From Gammaproteobacteria bacterium (lineage in GTDB: Bacteria; Pseudomonadota; Gammaproteobacteria; Thiohalobacterales; Thiohalobacteraceae), in contig JACREG010000056.1 in NCBI GenBank assembly GCA_016218375.1, positions 1 through 39,993 on the forward strand: a stretch of DNA of 39,993 nt. Reading direction: 5' to 3'. The notes under the pieces are model-generated. The model had not been told where the DNA came from and did not search any database. It saw only the letters and a list, made by a program, of their open reading frames with translations. Shown piece by piece: positions 16,584 through 23,109 of the stretch. The translations under genes and the position numbers were made by a program. Position 1 is the stretch's first letter. Every line of letters begins with the position of its first letter.

Positions 16584-16892
16584 ATGAGCTACAAGAACGT
16601 CGAAATCCGCAAGAAGGCCAACGTCTATCACGACGGCAAGGTCACCAGCCGCACCGTCATCACCAGCAGCGGCGAGATGAAAACCCTCGGCGTGATGCTG
16701 CCTGGTCTTTATCGCTTCAGCACCGAGGCGGCGGAAGTGATGGAACTGACGCAAGGCAAGTGCCGCGTGAAACTCGCCGGCGAAGATCATTGGAGCGATT
16801 ACGCCGGCGGCGAGAGCTTCAACGTGCCCGGCAATTCGCACTTCGAAATCGAAGTCGCCGAACTGCTCGACTACGTCTGTCACTTCGGCTAA
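16584..16892 (+). CDS. ppnP: Pyrimidine/purine nucleoside phosphorylase PpnP (DUF1255)
   Basis: A 102-residue single-domain cupin that matches E. coli PpnP (YaiE): KVTSRTVITSSGEMKTLGVMLPGLYRFSTEAAEVMELTQGKCRVKL aligns with the GKVKSIGF...[24 protein letters not shown] region, and GGESFNVPGNSHFEIEVAELLDYVCHF with the family C-terminus. The enzyme phosphorolyses various nucleosides to the base and ribose-1-phosphate. The ATG at 16584 gives MSYKNVEIRKKANVYHDGKV, about eight residues longer than the E. coli start. GGGA lies 9 bases upstream. The stop is 17 bases before pyk, so co-transcription is likely. Confidence 0.9.
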   Translation: MSYKNVEIRKKANVYHDGKVTSRTVITSSGEMKTLGVMLPGLYRFSTEAAEVMELTQGKCRVKLAGEDHWSDYAGGESFNVPGNSHFEIEVAELLDYVCHFG

Positions 16893-16909
16893 TTCCGAGG
16901 ATCATCAGA

Positions 16910-18385
16910 GTGGCCAAACGTCGCGCAGCCGAGACACCGAACCGCGAACACGTCGCGCTGCGCTGGCGGCGTACCAAAATCGTCGCCACGCTCGGACCGG
17001 CCTCGGCGGTGTCCGAGGTGCTCGAACGGCTGGTGACGGCGGGTGTGGACGTGATCCGCCTCAACATGTCGCACGGCGATCACGCGAGTCATCGCGACAA
17101 CGTGCGGCGCATCCGCGCCAGTGCCGAACGCAACGGCAAGCACATCGCGATCCTGATGGACTTGTGCGGGCCTAAAATCCGCGTCGGACATTTCGCCGAC
17201 GGCGGCATCGAGCTGCGCGAGGACGCGACGGTCACCGTGACCACCGCCGCCGTTACCGGGCGCGACGGATTGATTCCCTCGCAGTACAAACATCTCGCCC
17301 GCGACGTGACCAAGGGCGAACGCATCCTGCTCGACGACGGCAAGTTGGAACTGCGTGTGCTGGCGGTGTCCGGCAACGAAGTGCGTTGTCGTGTCGTACA
17401 CGGCGGACGGCTCACCGACAACAAGGGCATGAACCTGCCCGACTCGAAACTGTCGACGCCGGCACTCACCGATAAAGACAAGCGCGACGCGCAACTGGCC
17501 GTCGAACTCGGTGTGGATTTTCTTGCGCTAAGCTTCGTGCGCGCGGCGGCGGATGTCACACAGTTACAGCGCTTTCTCGCGCGGCACAAGGCCGACATCC
17601 CGATCATCAGCAAAATCGAACGCCCCGAGGCGGTCGAGGCCATCGATGAAATTCTCGATGTGTCCTACGGCATCATGGTGGCGCGCGGCGATCTCGGCAT
17701 CGAACTGCCCGCCGAGCGCGTGCCGCTGATTCAACGCGATCTGATCGAGCGCGCGCGCCAGCATGCCGTGCCGGTGATCGTCGCCACGCAAATGCTGGAA
17801 TCCATGCTCACCTCCGCGCGACCCACGCGTGCCGAGGTCGGCGACGTCGCCGGTGCCGCCTTGACCTCCGCCGACGCGGTGATGCTCTCGGCGGAAACCG
17901 CCAGCGGAAAATTTCCGGTCGAAGCGGTGCTGACCATGGACCGCATCCTGCGCGAGATCGAACGCCATCAATGGCACAACGGCCGCTTCGTCGCCGATGC
18001 CGCCGTAGTCGGTAACGAAAAACACTTCAGCGACCGCGAGGCCGTCGCGCACGCCGCCGTGGACCTCGCGCACGATCTCAAACTCGCCGCGCTGGTAATC
18101 CCGACCATGAGCGGCACTACCGCGCGCATCATGGCCGCGCACCGCGTCACCGCGCCGCTGATCGGCGTGTGCGCCCGCGACGCCATCAGCCGTCGCCTCG
18201 CATTGCATTGGGGTGTCGTCCCCGTGCAAGTGCAGGAATCGGACACCCACGACTGGCGCCACCTCTGCGAACTCGTCGCCCCGCGCGTCGGCCTGAACGG
18301 CAAAGGCCATCAGTTGCTGGTGCTCGCCGGCTTCAGCGACGAGCCCGGACACAACGAACCGGTGATGAAGTTGTTGCGCTTGTGA
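16910..18385 (+). CDS. pyk: Pyruvate kinase
   Basis: A 491-residue glycolytic enzyme that transfers phosphate from phosphoenolpyruvate to ADP. RRTKIVATLGPAS at 20-32 is the N-terminal barrel strand, followed by IRLNMSHG, LMDLCGPKIRVG, the catalytic Lys region IISKIERPEAV, the metal-binding MVARGDLGIELP and the SAETASGKFPVEAV segment. The regulatory C-domain starts with AVAHAAVDLAHDLK. The GTG at 16910 is preceded by GAGG at 16897-16900, and upstream in-frame residues are not conserved, so I used it. The N-terminal 20 residues are longer than in E. coli PykF. It probably shares a transcript with ppnP and is convergent with the next gene. Confidence 0.94.
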   Translation: MAKRRAAETPNREHVALRWRRTKIVATLGPASAVSEVLERLVTAGVDVIRLNMSHGDHASHRDNVRRIRASAERNGKHIAILMDLCGPKIRVGHFADGGIELREDATVTVTTAAVTGRDGLIPSQYKHLARDVTKGERILLDDGKLELRVLAVSGNEVRCRVVHGGRLTDNKGMNLPDSKLSTPALTDKDKRDAQLAVELGVDFLALSFVRAAADVTQLQRFLARHKADIPIISKIERPEAVEAIDEILDVSYGIMVARGDLGIELPAERVPLIQRDLIERARQHAVPVIVATQMLESMLTSARPTRAEVGDVAGAALTSADAVMLSAETASGKFPVEAVLTMDRILREIERHQWHNGRFVADAAVVGNEKHFSDREAVAHAAVDLAHDLKLAALVIPTMSGTTARIMAAHRVTAPLIGVCARDAISRRLALHWGVVPVQVQESDTHDWRHLCELVAPRVGLNGKGHQLLVLAGFSDEPGHNEPVMKLLRL

Positions 18386-18413
18386 GGGTTGCCGATATGC
18401 GATCGGCTTTTCT

Positions 18414-19202
18414 TCACCCCAGCGACGGTTCGATCAGATCGCGATAGGCACGCCAGGTGGCGTGACCGAGCAGCGGGAAGAAAAACACCAAGCCGACGCA
18501 ATAGGTCAGATAGCCGACCGCGATCAGTGCCACGATGATGGCCGCCCACAGCAACATGACCTGCGGATTTTCCCGCACCGCCCAGAGACTGGTCATCAGT
18601 GCCGTGGCGACATTCACCTTGCGGTCGAGCAGCATCGGCAGCGACACCACGCTCAGCGCGAATACCACCGCGGCCAACACCGCACCGAACACGGTATAGG
18701 CCACCACGAAGGCCATATGCCCGCCGGAGGTCATGACCTCACCGACCAGACTTTCCACGGCGAGGGTGTTGTCGGTCAGGAACAGCGCAACCAGAATCGC
18801 CGACATGCGTTCCCAAGCGATCAGCAAAATTATCAACAACGCGGCATACAAACCGATGGACGAGGCATTCCCGCGCCACGCTATCAGACTGTGGCGAATG
18901 CTCGGCCGCATGCCGGCGTCGATCTGTCGGCTGAGGTCATAGAAGCCAATCGCCAAGAACGGTGCCAGCAACAAAAATCCCGTGGTCATCGCCATTGCCA
19001 AATGCACCTGCGACCACGCGTATCCGGCCAACAGAGAGCCCAAGCCGGCAAACACCACGCCGTAACCGAGACTGATGGGCCAACTGCGTCGCAAGTCGGT
19101 CGCGCCGTCTCTAAGCCAACACAACGGACTGTCGATCGGCACGATGCGAATTCCCGGGTATTCCATATGCCGCGAATGCGGTCTGAAAATAGTTCTTTCC
19201 AT
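18414..19202 (-). CDS. DUF2189 domain-containing integral membrane protein
   Basis: A 262-residue protein with about six hydrophobic helices. Recognisable DUF2189 features are the N-terminal LCWLRDGATDLRRSWPISLGYGVVFAGLG segment, the central GFYDLSRQIDAGMRPSI block, and the C-terminal GYLTYCVGLVFFFPLLGHATWRAYRDLI. The family is found in proteobacteria and has no established role, although some members sit near cytochrome oxidase genes. The ATG at 19202 has GAGGAGG upstream. The frame is open to 19292 but those residues fall in the leader. Its base composition matches the core genes, so it marks the chromosomal edge of the cassette array. Confidence 0.85.
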   Translation of the reverse strand: MERTIFRPHSRHMEYPGIRIVPIDSPLCWLRDGATDLRRSWPISLGYGVVFAGLGSLLAGYAWSQVHLAMAMTTGFLLLAPFLAIGFYDLSRQIDAGMRPSIRHSLIAWRGNASSIGLYAALLIILLIAWERMSAILVALFLTDNTLAVESLVGEVMTSGGHMAFVVAYTVFGAVLAAVVFALSVVSLPMLLDRKVNVATALMTSLWAVRENPQVMLLWAAIIVALIAVGYLTYCVGLVFFFPLLGHATWRAYRDLIEPSLG

Positions 19203-19313
19203 GATGGCAGCCTCCTCTGGTACGAACCGGACAGAGGAAGTGTAGTGCGCCCGCGAGGACGTGTGAGGCGAGTATGGGGTCGATTCAAACACACTTCATG
19301 GTGAAAATAGGCG

Positions 19314-19377
19314 GCATAACGGCGCGTGTTAACCGAACTCACCGATTCGTGGTTGAGTCGCCGTCATTCGGTTTGAG
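19314..19377 (-). repeat. attC-like site G (terminal, degenerate)
   Basis: Read on the minus strand, the site begins CTCAAAC and ends GTTATGC. The latter is identical to the end of site A. CCGAA and CTCA in the left half pair with TGAG and TTCGG in the right half, leaving a bulge. The left core deviates from RYYYAAC at two positions. It starts 7 bases after the DUF488 stop, as expected for a cassette attC. It is the weakest of the seven. Confidence 0.55.
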
Positions 19378-19384
19378 ATACCTG

Positions 19385-19771
19385 CTACTCGACCGAAGCG
19401 CCCTTTTCTTGCAGGAGGGCGCGCAGTACCGAGCGATGGCAGTGGTCCTCATCCTCGCAGTAGCACCCAACGGAGAAGTTCGTCTGGCGCGATAGCGTGG
19501 CGAGCAGCTCAAGTGCGTGGCTGCTTTCCGGTGTTCCCATTTCAGCGCGGTACTTTTTCTTGAAGGATGTCCACTCCGCGTCCGTCTTGGCCTGTTGACC
19601 GAGCTTTATGGTCTCAACACTCGGTGCCAAGTTGGGGAACCATACGTCGTACCAATTATGAGAAGCGAACTCCGTTTTCGGAACACCGCGTGGGGGACGG
19701 CGCACAGTGCCGATGCGGACGCCTTCGTTCTTGGCTCTCGGAGTCCCGAGTCTGACGACACGAACGACCAT
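19385..19771 (-). CDS. DUF488 family protein (cassette gene 6)
   Basis: A 128-residue soluble protein of the DUF488 (YeaO-like) family. Family features are the early RIGTVRRPPRGVPKTEF block, the WYDVWFPNLAPS segment, the helical middle (EWTSFKKKYRAEMGTPESSHALELLATLSRQ), and the C-terminal SVGCYCEDEDHCHRSVLRALLQEKG, whose Cys and His residues are the conserved cluster. Biochemical function is unknown. The ATG at 19771 has GGAGGT about 6 bases upstream. It lies between attC sites A and G and so is probably the last cassette of the array, farthest from the likely insertion end. Confidence 0.85.
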   Translation of the reverse strand: MVVRVVRLGTPRAKNEGVRIGTVRRPPRGVPKTEFASHNWYDVWFPNLAPSVETIKLGQQAKTDAEWTSFKKKYRAEMGTPESSHALELLATLSRQTNFSVGCYCEDEDHCHRSVLRALLQEKGASVE

Positions 19772-19790
19772 GCGACCTCCGGGCTATGAT

Positions 19791-19857
19791 GCATAACGGC
19801 CCGCTTCACGGGCGGCGGCGCGTTAGCGACGCCGTCCCGTGGAAGCGGTGGTTATGT
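19791..19857 (-). repeat. attC site A
   Basis: 67 bases. On the minus strand the cores are ACATAAC and GTTATGC. The inner arms ACCGCTTCCACGGG and CCCGTGAAGCGGG pair with one unpaired C, the extrahelical-base pattern used for strand choice in attC. It begins 4 bases after the stop of the 168-residue secreted protein gene. Confidence 0.85.
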
Positions 19858-19861
19858 GTGT

Positions 19862-20368
19862 TTATTTCTTCTTGATGCATTCGCAGCCTTGTTGTGGACA
19901 GCTTTCTTTGAATTGAAAGTAGGCCATGCCACCATCAGTGACTGTTTCGGCGTATACGATTTTTTCTTTTTCAACATCATAAATGATGTCAGTGCCTACA
20001 ATCTTTCCCCACCACGGCCGCATAAGCAGAAGTTTTTCGTTAATCCATTTTGTTTCAGATAACCCGAAAAGGTCAGTGAATTTAATTTGAATAAGATGAT
20101 CCTTCTCGGCATAGATGGTTATCTTTGCTTCAGGCCGCCCCGGACCCTCAAACACAAAGAAATAGCCCTTATTGGGTGAATACACACCCGGCTTCGGTTT
20201 CTCTGCCTTTACTGACGTAATAGCAACATTCTTTTGCCAACGGTCGGATTTGTTCTCGCCGTGAAAAAAACGGGGCTCGGACCAGCAGTCGGGCGCAAGC
20301 CCAGGCCAGCCTTCTGCGTAGACTGCGACAGACAGAGTTGCTGCGAGCAAACTAAAGACAATTCTCAT
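19862..20368 (-). CDS. Secreted protein of unknown function (cassette gene 5)
   Basis: A 168-residue protein with a clear signal peptide (MRIVFSLLAATLSVAVYA, then EGW). I do not recognise the mature domain. It starts with a Cys in LAPDCWSEPRFF and ends with a Cys cluster SCPQQGCECIKKK, so disulfides in the periplasm are possible. The centre alternates beta-prone stretches (AKITIYAEKDHLIQIKFTDLFG, KIVGTDIIYDVEKEKIVYAETV). The ATG at 20368 is chosen for the signal peptide; an in-frame ATG at 20383 would begin inside the adjoining attC core. No clear ribosome binding site. Codon use is AT-richer than in the core genes, a sign of acquisition by transfer. Confidence 0.78.
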   Translation of the reverse strand: MRIVFSLLAATLSVAVYAEGWPGLAPDCWSEPRFFHGENKSDRWQKNVAITSVKAEKPKPGVYSPNKGYFFVFEGPGRPEAKITIYAEKDHLIQIKFTDLFGLSETKWINEKLLLMRPWWGKIVGTDIIYDVEKEKIVYAETVTDGGMAYFQFKESCPQQGCECIKKK

Positions 20369-20379
20369 GGTGTGAACGC

Positions 20380-20457
20380 ACATAACGTTTGACTTAAGCG
20401 GACCGTGGAGGACGGCGAAGCCGGCCGGAACGGGTCCGCTTGAAGGAAGGGTTAGGC
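20380..20457 (-). repeat. attC site B
   Basis: 78 bases. On the minus strand the left core is GCCTAAC, a perfect RYYYAAC, and the right core is GTTATGT. TTCAAGCGGACC near the left core pairs with GGTCCGCTTAAGTCAA near the right core, closely resembling classical 59-base elements. The variable centre CGGCCGGCTTCGCCG forms the terminal hairpin. Confidence 0.92.
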
Positions 20458-20475
20458 AGCAACGCGATTGGCATG

Positions 20476-20904
20476 CTATTGACTCCTGACTGCAGGCGAA
20501 CAGTAAAACTGCCTGCTACCTAGCTTAATGGCGTGGGATAGATCGCATTTGATCTCAAGCTTGTTGGGAGCGTAGCCGACACCCGCCTCCGAGTAGCCTG
20601 TGTACTCTTTTCCATCAACGGTAATCTGAACTGAGTAGGCATAAAGAGGATCGCCAATGAGTGTGGCCGTGAACAGAAGCTTTCGGATGGCCTCTGTAGC
20701 AAAGCGGCCATCTCGGCCTGTTGCGGCGGAGTGAACTGCCTCTGCGAACTGGCCCGATACGCGCACCTCTGCTCTTTCGACTGGCACACCTTCTTGCGTG
20801 ACCACTCCGGAAACAGCCGGGGCGTAGTAGCGATAGTTCGGGAACGGAACGCAACCACTTAGCGAAGCCGAGACAAGCAGTAGAAGTGGGAATCGCATTG
20901 CCAT
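20476..20904 (-). CDS. Lipoprotein with carboxypeptidase-regulatory-like domain (cassette gene 4)
   Basis: A 142-residue predicted lipoprotein. The signal sequence MAMRFPLLLLVSASLSGC ends in the lipobox LSGC, so C18 would be lipidated. The segment VSGVVTQEGVPVERAEVRVSGQ followed by TGRDGRFATEA is the pattern of a carboxypeptidase-regulatory-like (Ig-type beta sandwich) domain, in which the DG turn is conserved. Two later cysteines (IKCDL and FYCSP) could form a disulfide. The ATG at 20904 or the one at 20898 may be used; the only upstream purine run is AAGAA. It lies between attC sites C and B. Function is unknown. Confidence 0.75.
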   Translation of the reverse strand: MAMRFPLLLLVSASLSGCVPFPNYRYYAPAVSGVVTQEGVPVERAEVRVSGQFAEAVHSAATGRDGRFATEAIRKLLFTATLIGDPLYAYSVQITVDGKEYTGYSEAGVGYAPNKLEIKCDLSHAIKLGSRQFYCSPAVRSQ

Positions 20905-20914
20905 GATTCTTGCT

Positions 20915-20995
20915 GCCTAACGTTCAAGGTAAGGGGCTGGCTGGAGGCGGGCAAAGCCCGCTGTAAGCCAGTCCCGCTTGACCGTAGTGTTAGGG
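20915..20995 (-). repeat. attC site C
   Basis: 81 bases. On the minus strand the left core is CCCTAAC and the right core is GTTAGGC. GGTCAAGCGGGACTGGCT pairs imperfectly with AGCCAGCCCCTTACCTTGA. It directly abuts the stop codon of the 93-residue gene. Confidence 0.9.
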
Positions 20996-21277
20996 CTATA
21001 GGGTGCCATGCTCGATTTCTTGCAGATAGATGAACTCTGGCGCTTTTACCCCCGCTTTTTTTCTGATTTCTACCAACTCGGGTGACTCGAAAAAACGGCG
21101 CGCATTGTCCAGTGACGACCAAGCTGAAAAATGGACTATGTTGTTTGCGTCATTGTCGTAGCGCAGCAATTGATAGCTGATTTCACCGGCAGATTTTCTG
21201 ATAGCGGACGCTTGGTCGAAAACTGACTTCCATGCGGGGTAGGATTCGACCTCATGAATGATTAAGACGTGTTGCAT
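20996..21277 (-). CDS. Antibiotic-biosynthesis-monooxygenase-like dimeric alpha/beta protein (cassette gene 3)
   Basis: A 93-residue protein with the layout of the ABM/dimeric alpha-beta barrel fold: an opening strand HVLIIHEVES, a helix YPAWKSVFDQASAIRKSAG, strands SYQLLRYDNDANNIVHFSAWSS, a helix LDNARRFFESPELVEIRKKAG, and a closing strand EFIYLQEIEHG. Proteins of this fold include monooxygenases, haem-degrading enzymes and stress proteins, and they occur repeatedly as integron cassettes. No catalytic residue can be assigned. The ATG at 21277 has AGGGGA upstream. It lies between attC sites D and C. Confidence 0.75.
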   Translation of the reverse strand: MQHVLIIHEVESYPAWKSVFDQASAIRKSAGEISYQLLRYDNDANNIVHFSAWSSLDNARRFFESPELVEIRKKAGVKAPEFIYLQEIEHGTL

Positions 21278-21298
21278 ATTTCCCCTTTGGTTGAATGG

Positions 21299-21376
21299 CC
21301 CTAACGTGGAGCTAAGGGGCGCGCCGTAGGCGCGTCCCAGCGACCGAAGGGAGCGACCTTGAGCGAATGGTTAGGC
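21299..21376 (-). repeat. attC site D
   Basis: 78 bases. On the minus strand the left core is GCCTAAC, a perfect RYYYAAC, and the right core is GTTAGGG. The TAA of the left core doubles as the stop codon of the 182-residue gene. Inner arms CATTCGCTCAAGGTCGC and GCGCCCCTTAGCTCCAC give the usual long imperfect stem. Confidence 0.88.
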
Positions 21377-21919
21377 CGCACGCAGTCCTCTAATAAGAGG
21401 GCTACGGTAATCTGGGTCTTTCTCATTCCACCACACAAACCCATTTGCAAGATCAACATTAAAGAAGCTCTCGTAGTAATCATCTTCATTGAACGGTTCC
21501 TGATCCCTTCCAAAGAGCTTTAGCTTTACCGTGTGACACGCAAGATCCGTATCTTGCTGATGTAACGCGATGGCAGTAAATGTCTCCTCAGGGATCATCC
21601 TGAGTCCCACATCGCCTATTTCGTAAAGTTTGGCAATGACACTGATCAGGCGATCGCTGATCGCACCAAGCGATCGGAAACTAACGCCATACGGGTACAC
21701 ATGTTTCTTAATGAGGTTCATATCGCCGTCAAATCCTGGCTCCACTTGCTTAACTAGCTTAACCGCAACACCGACACGCTCTTCCTCATGAGAAGCAAGA
21801 ATGTTGAAGTAATAGTATTCGCGGTCCGACTTTAGGCCATCAATTTTGAAGACGCAGTCAACGAATCCATCTTCGCTATATTGGGTCAGAACAGGTAAAT
21901 TATTCTTGTCGACTAGCAC
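21371..21919 (-). CDS. Unknown protein (cassette gene 2)
   Basis: A 182-residue acidic soluble protein that I do not recognise. It has no signal peptide or membrane segment. Features are a beta-rich N-terminus (FVDCVFKIDGLKSDREYYYFNILASHEEERVGVAVKLV), a central region with HVYPYGVSFRSLGAISDRLISVIAKLYEI, and an aromatic C-terminus NEDDYYESFFNVDLANGFVWWNEKDPDYR. The start codon is GTG at 21919, with GGGGAG 8 bases upstream inside the gap after attC E. The stop codon lies in attC D. Base composition is clearly below that of the core genes. Confidence 0.75.
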   Translation of the reverse strand: MLVDKNNLPVLTQYSEDGFVDCVFKIDGLKSDREYYYFNILASHEEERVGVAVKLVKQVEPGFDGDMNLIKKHVYPYGVSFRSLGAISDRLISVIAKLYEIGDVGLRMIPEETFTAIALHQQDTDLACHTVKLKLFGRDQEPFNEDDYYESFFNVDLANGFVWWNEKDPDYRSPLIRGLRAA

Positions 21920-21935
21920 GATGTGCTCCCCTGCG

Positions 21936-22005
21936 GCCTAACGTAGAAGTCACCGGCGCTGCGCGGCTTTATCGCGCAGCGTCCGTGTGGACTGCCGGGT
22001 TGGGC
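21936..22005 (-). repeat. attC site E
   Basis: 70 bases. On the minus strand the left core is GCCCAAC and the right core is GTTAGGC; both match consensus. ACGCTGCGCGATAAAGCCGC in the centre forms the terminal hairpin and the inner arms GGCAGTCCACACGG and CCGGTGACTTCTAC pair imperfectly. It lies 11 bases after the stop of the 167-residue gene. Confidence 0.88.
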
Positions 22006-22016
22006 ACCAGCGGCCG

Positions 22017-22520
22017 CTAAATTTTGAAAGCATCGGCGTTTGCCACCTTTCCACGAAGCATTTTCTTCCACAAATCAGCACGCCGTTTCTCGGGAAGCTT
22101 TTTCCATGGAATGAGTACGATGCCAGCCTCGCGATAATTTCCTTTGGCGCGCATGGCGGCATAGTTCTCTGCGCGGGTAACTATGTGAACGTGCTCGAAC
22201 TCGACAAGTGTTTTAATGAATGCATCGGGAGCACTCAGTCGTTCGGTACGATGTTTCTCGACAAGCGCGGTGAGCGTAGTTTGAATGCGTTTGAAGTGCT
22301 CAAGCATTAGCGGGCCATCGCTTTCTGCCGCTGCGGCCTCCGAAACCTTGCCGGTAAAGCGCCGAAGTTTGCGCTTCACGGCCTCGGCCATGATGTGCGT
22401 GTACCAAGCGCGCGCACGCCCAGGAGTGACATTGGGGCGCTTAGAAAGCCACATTACTTCCTCGTAGATCGACTTCAACGCCGCGTGCAGTTGAGGATCA
22501 AGGTCAGGTGGCGAACTCAT
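22017..22520 (-). CDS. Unknown protein (cassette gene 1)
   Basis: A 167-residue basic, largely helical soluble protein that I do not recognise. The N-terminal half (LHAALKSIYEEVMWLSKRPNVTPGRARAWYTHIMAEAVKRKLRRFTG) is rich in Arg and Lys, and the middle is a long helix (LEHFKRIQTTLTALVEKHRTERL). The C-terminus contains a hydrophobic strand GIVLIPWKKLPEKRRADLWKKML. The basic character would suit nucleic-acid binding, but no motif proves it. The ATG at 22520 is only 6 bases beyond the attC F core; an in-frame ATG at 22535 overlaps the core itself. No good ribosome binding site is seen. Confidence 0.72.
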   Translation of the reverse strand: MSSPPDLDPQLHAALKSIYEEVMWLSKRPNVTPGRARAWYTHIMAEAVKRKLRRFTGKVSEAAAAESDGPLMLEHFKRIQTTLTALVEKHRTERLSAPDAFIKTLVEFEHVHIVTRAENYAAMRAKGNYREAGIVLIPWKKLPEKRRADLWKKMLRGKVANADAFKI

Positions 22521-22526
22521 TCTGGT

Positions 22527-22596
22527 GCCCAACATGTGAGTAGACCGCCGCAGCGGTATTTAATTACGGCCGCCGCGGTCTAAGTCTGGGTTAATG
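22527..22596 (-). repeat. attC site F (5' edge of the array)
   Basis: 70 bases. On the minus strand the left core is CATTAAC (one mismatch to RYYYAAC) and the right core is GTTGGGC (perfect GTTRRRY). TTAGACCGCGGCGG and CCGCTGCGGCGGTCTA form a strong imperfect stem. It would be the attC of a cassette upstream, which now contains either only the 205-base spacer or the toxin-antitoxin pair. Confidence 0.8.
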
Positions 22597-22800
22597 AAAA
22601 ATGCTTTCCAGGTCTTCTGCTTATCCGACCTGAGAAATCCGTATTAGACCGCAGCAGCAGTCTAATGCCATAAATCCCTGCATATGCCGCTGGAGCGGCT
22701 TTTGTCGCCCACCGGAGCGGTCTAAATCAGCGTTGCTGCAAATTTTGGTTGTCTCCATGCTTTGGCAATACCGGAAAAAGAGATCGGGTCCGCATTAAGT
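22597..22800. repeat. Non-coding spacer with repeated TTAGACCGC motif
   Basis: No gene is seen. TTAGACCGC or its complement occurs in the spacer at 22644-22652 and 22717-22725, and in attC F as TAGACCGC at 22541-22548 and GCGGTCTAA at 22575-22583. ATTAGAC (22643-22649) and GTCTAAT (22660-22666) form a small perfect hairpin. These copies suggest remnants of one or two further attC-like sites that have lost their AAC/GTT cores. Confidence 0.5.
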
Positions 22801-23109
22801 TCAGTCCATAATCCTTCCTGAAATGTCTTCCAGAAGTCGTTTACCGTGAATAACTGCAACGACAAGAATCCGCGTGGCTTCGATTCGATATACTAGGCGG
22901 TAACTGTATATGAACCGCTCTCTGATTTTTTCGTCCCCGATCTCCGGCACAATGCGCCCGATCAACGGGAAGCCAGGGATGCTCCGGGCTGTCGTCAGAA
23001 TTTCAGTGACGACTGCTATAGCGTAGAACTCGGAATCCCGGGCGATATAGTCTGCGATCGATACCAAGTCTTCTGTAGCTTCAGGCGACCACTCTATTTC
23101 GATATCCAC
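22801..23109 (-). CDS. RelE/ParE-family toxin
   Basis: A 102-residue toxin of the RelE/ParE superfamily: IEIEWSPEATEDLVSIADYIARDS is the N-terminal strand-helix typical of ParE, PLIGRIVPEIGDEKIRERFIYSYRLVYRIEATRILVVAVIHGKRLL is the C-terminal sheet with the RLVYRI and VVAVIHGKR strands. ParE members target DNA gyrase and RelE members cut mRNA on the ribosome; the sequence favours ParE-like. The start is GTG at 23109, overlapping the antitoxin end by 16 bases, which implies translational coupling. The frame continues upstream inside the antitoxin gene without meaning. TA pairs are common in integron arrays, and this one borders attC F. Confidence 0.88.
   Translation of the reverse strand: MDIEIEWSPEATEDLVSIADYIARDSEFYAIAVVTEILTTARSIPGFPLIGRIVPEIGDEKIRERFIYSYRLVYRIEATRILVVAVIHGKRLLEDISGRIMD

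Larger units (their letters stand above)
19314..22596 (-). mobile_element. Integron gene-cassette array without visible integrase (CALIN)
   Basis: Six consecutive small genes on the minus strand are each followed by an imperfect palindrome bounded by AAC and GTT core sites; with the site at the 5' edge this makes seven attC-like sites. Inferred recombination points (between G and TT of each core, read on the minus strand) divide the region into cassettes 19320-19796, 19797-20385, 20386-20920, 20921-21304, 21305-21941 and 21942-22532, of 384-637 bases. Genes start 6-22 bases after a core site and stop 0-18 bases before the next, the tight packing typical of cassettes. G+C content is visibly below that of the flanks. 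No tyrosine recombinase with the IntI signature is encoded in the window. Confidence 0.88.
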
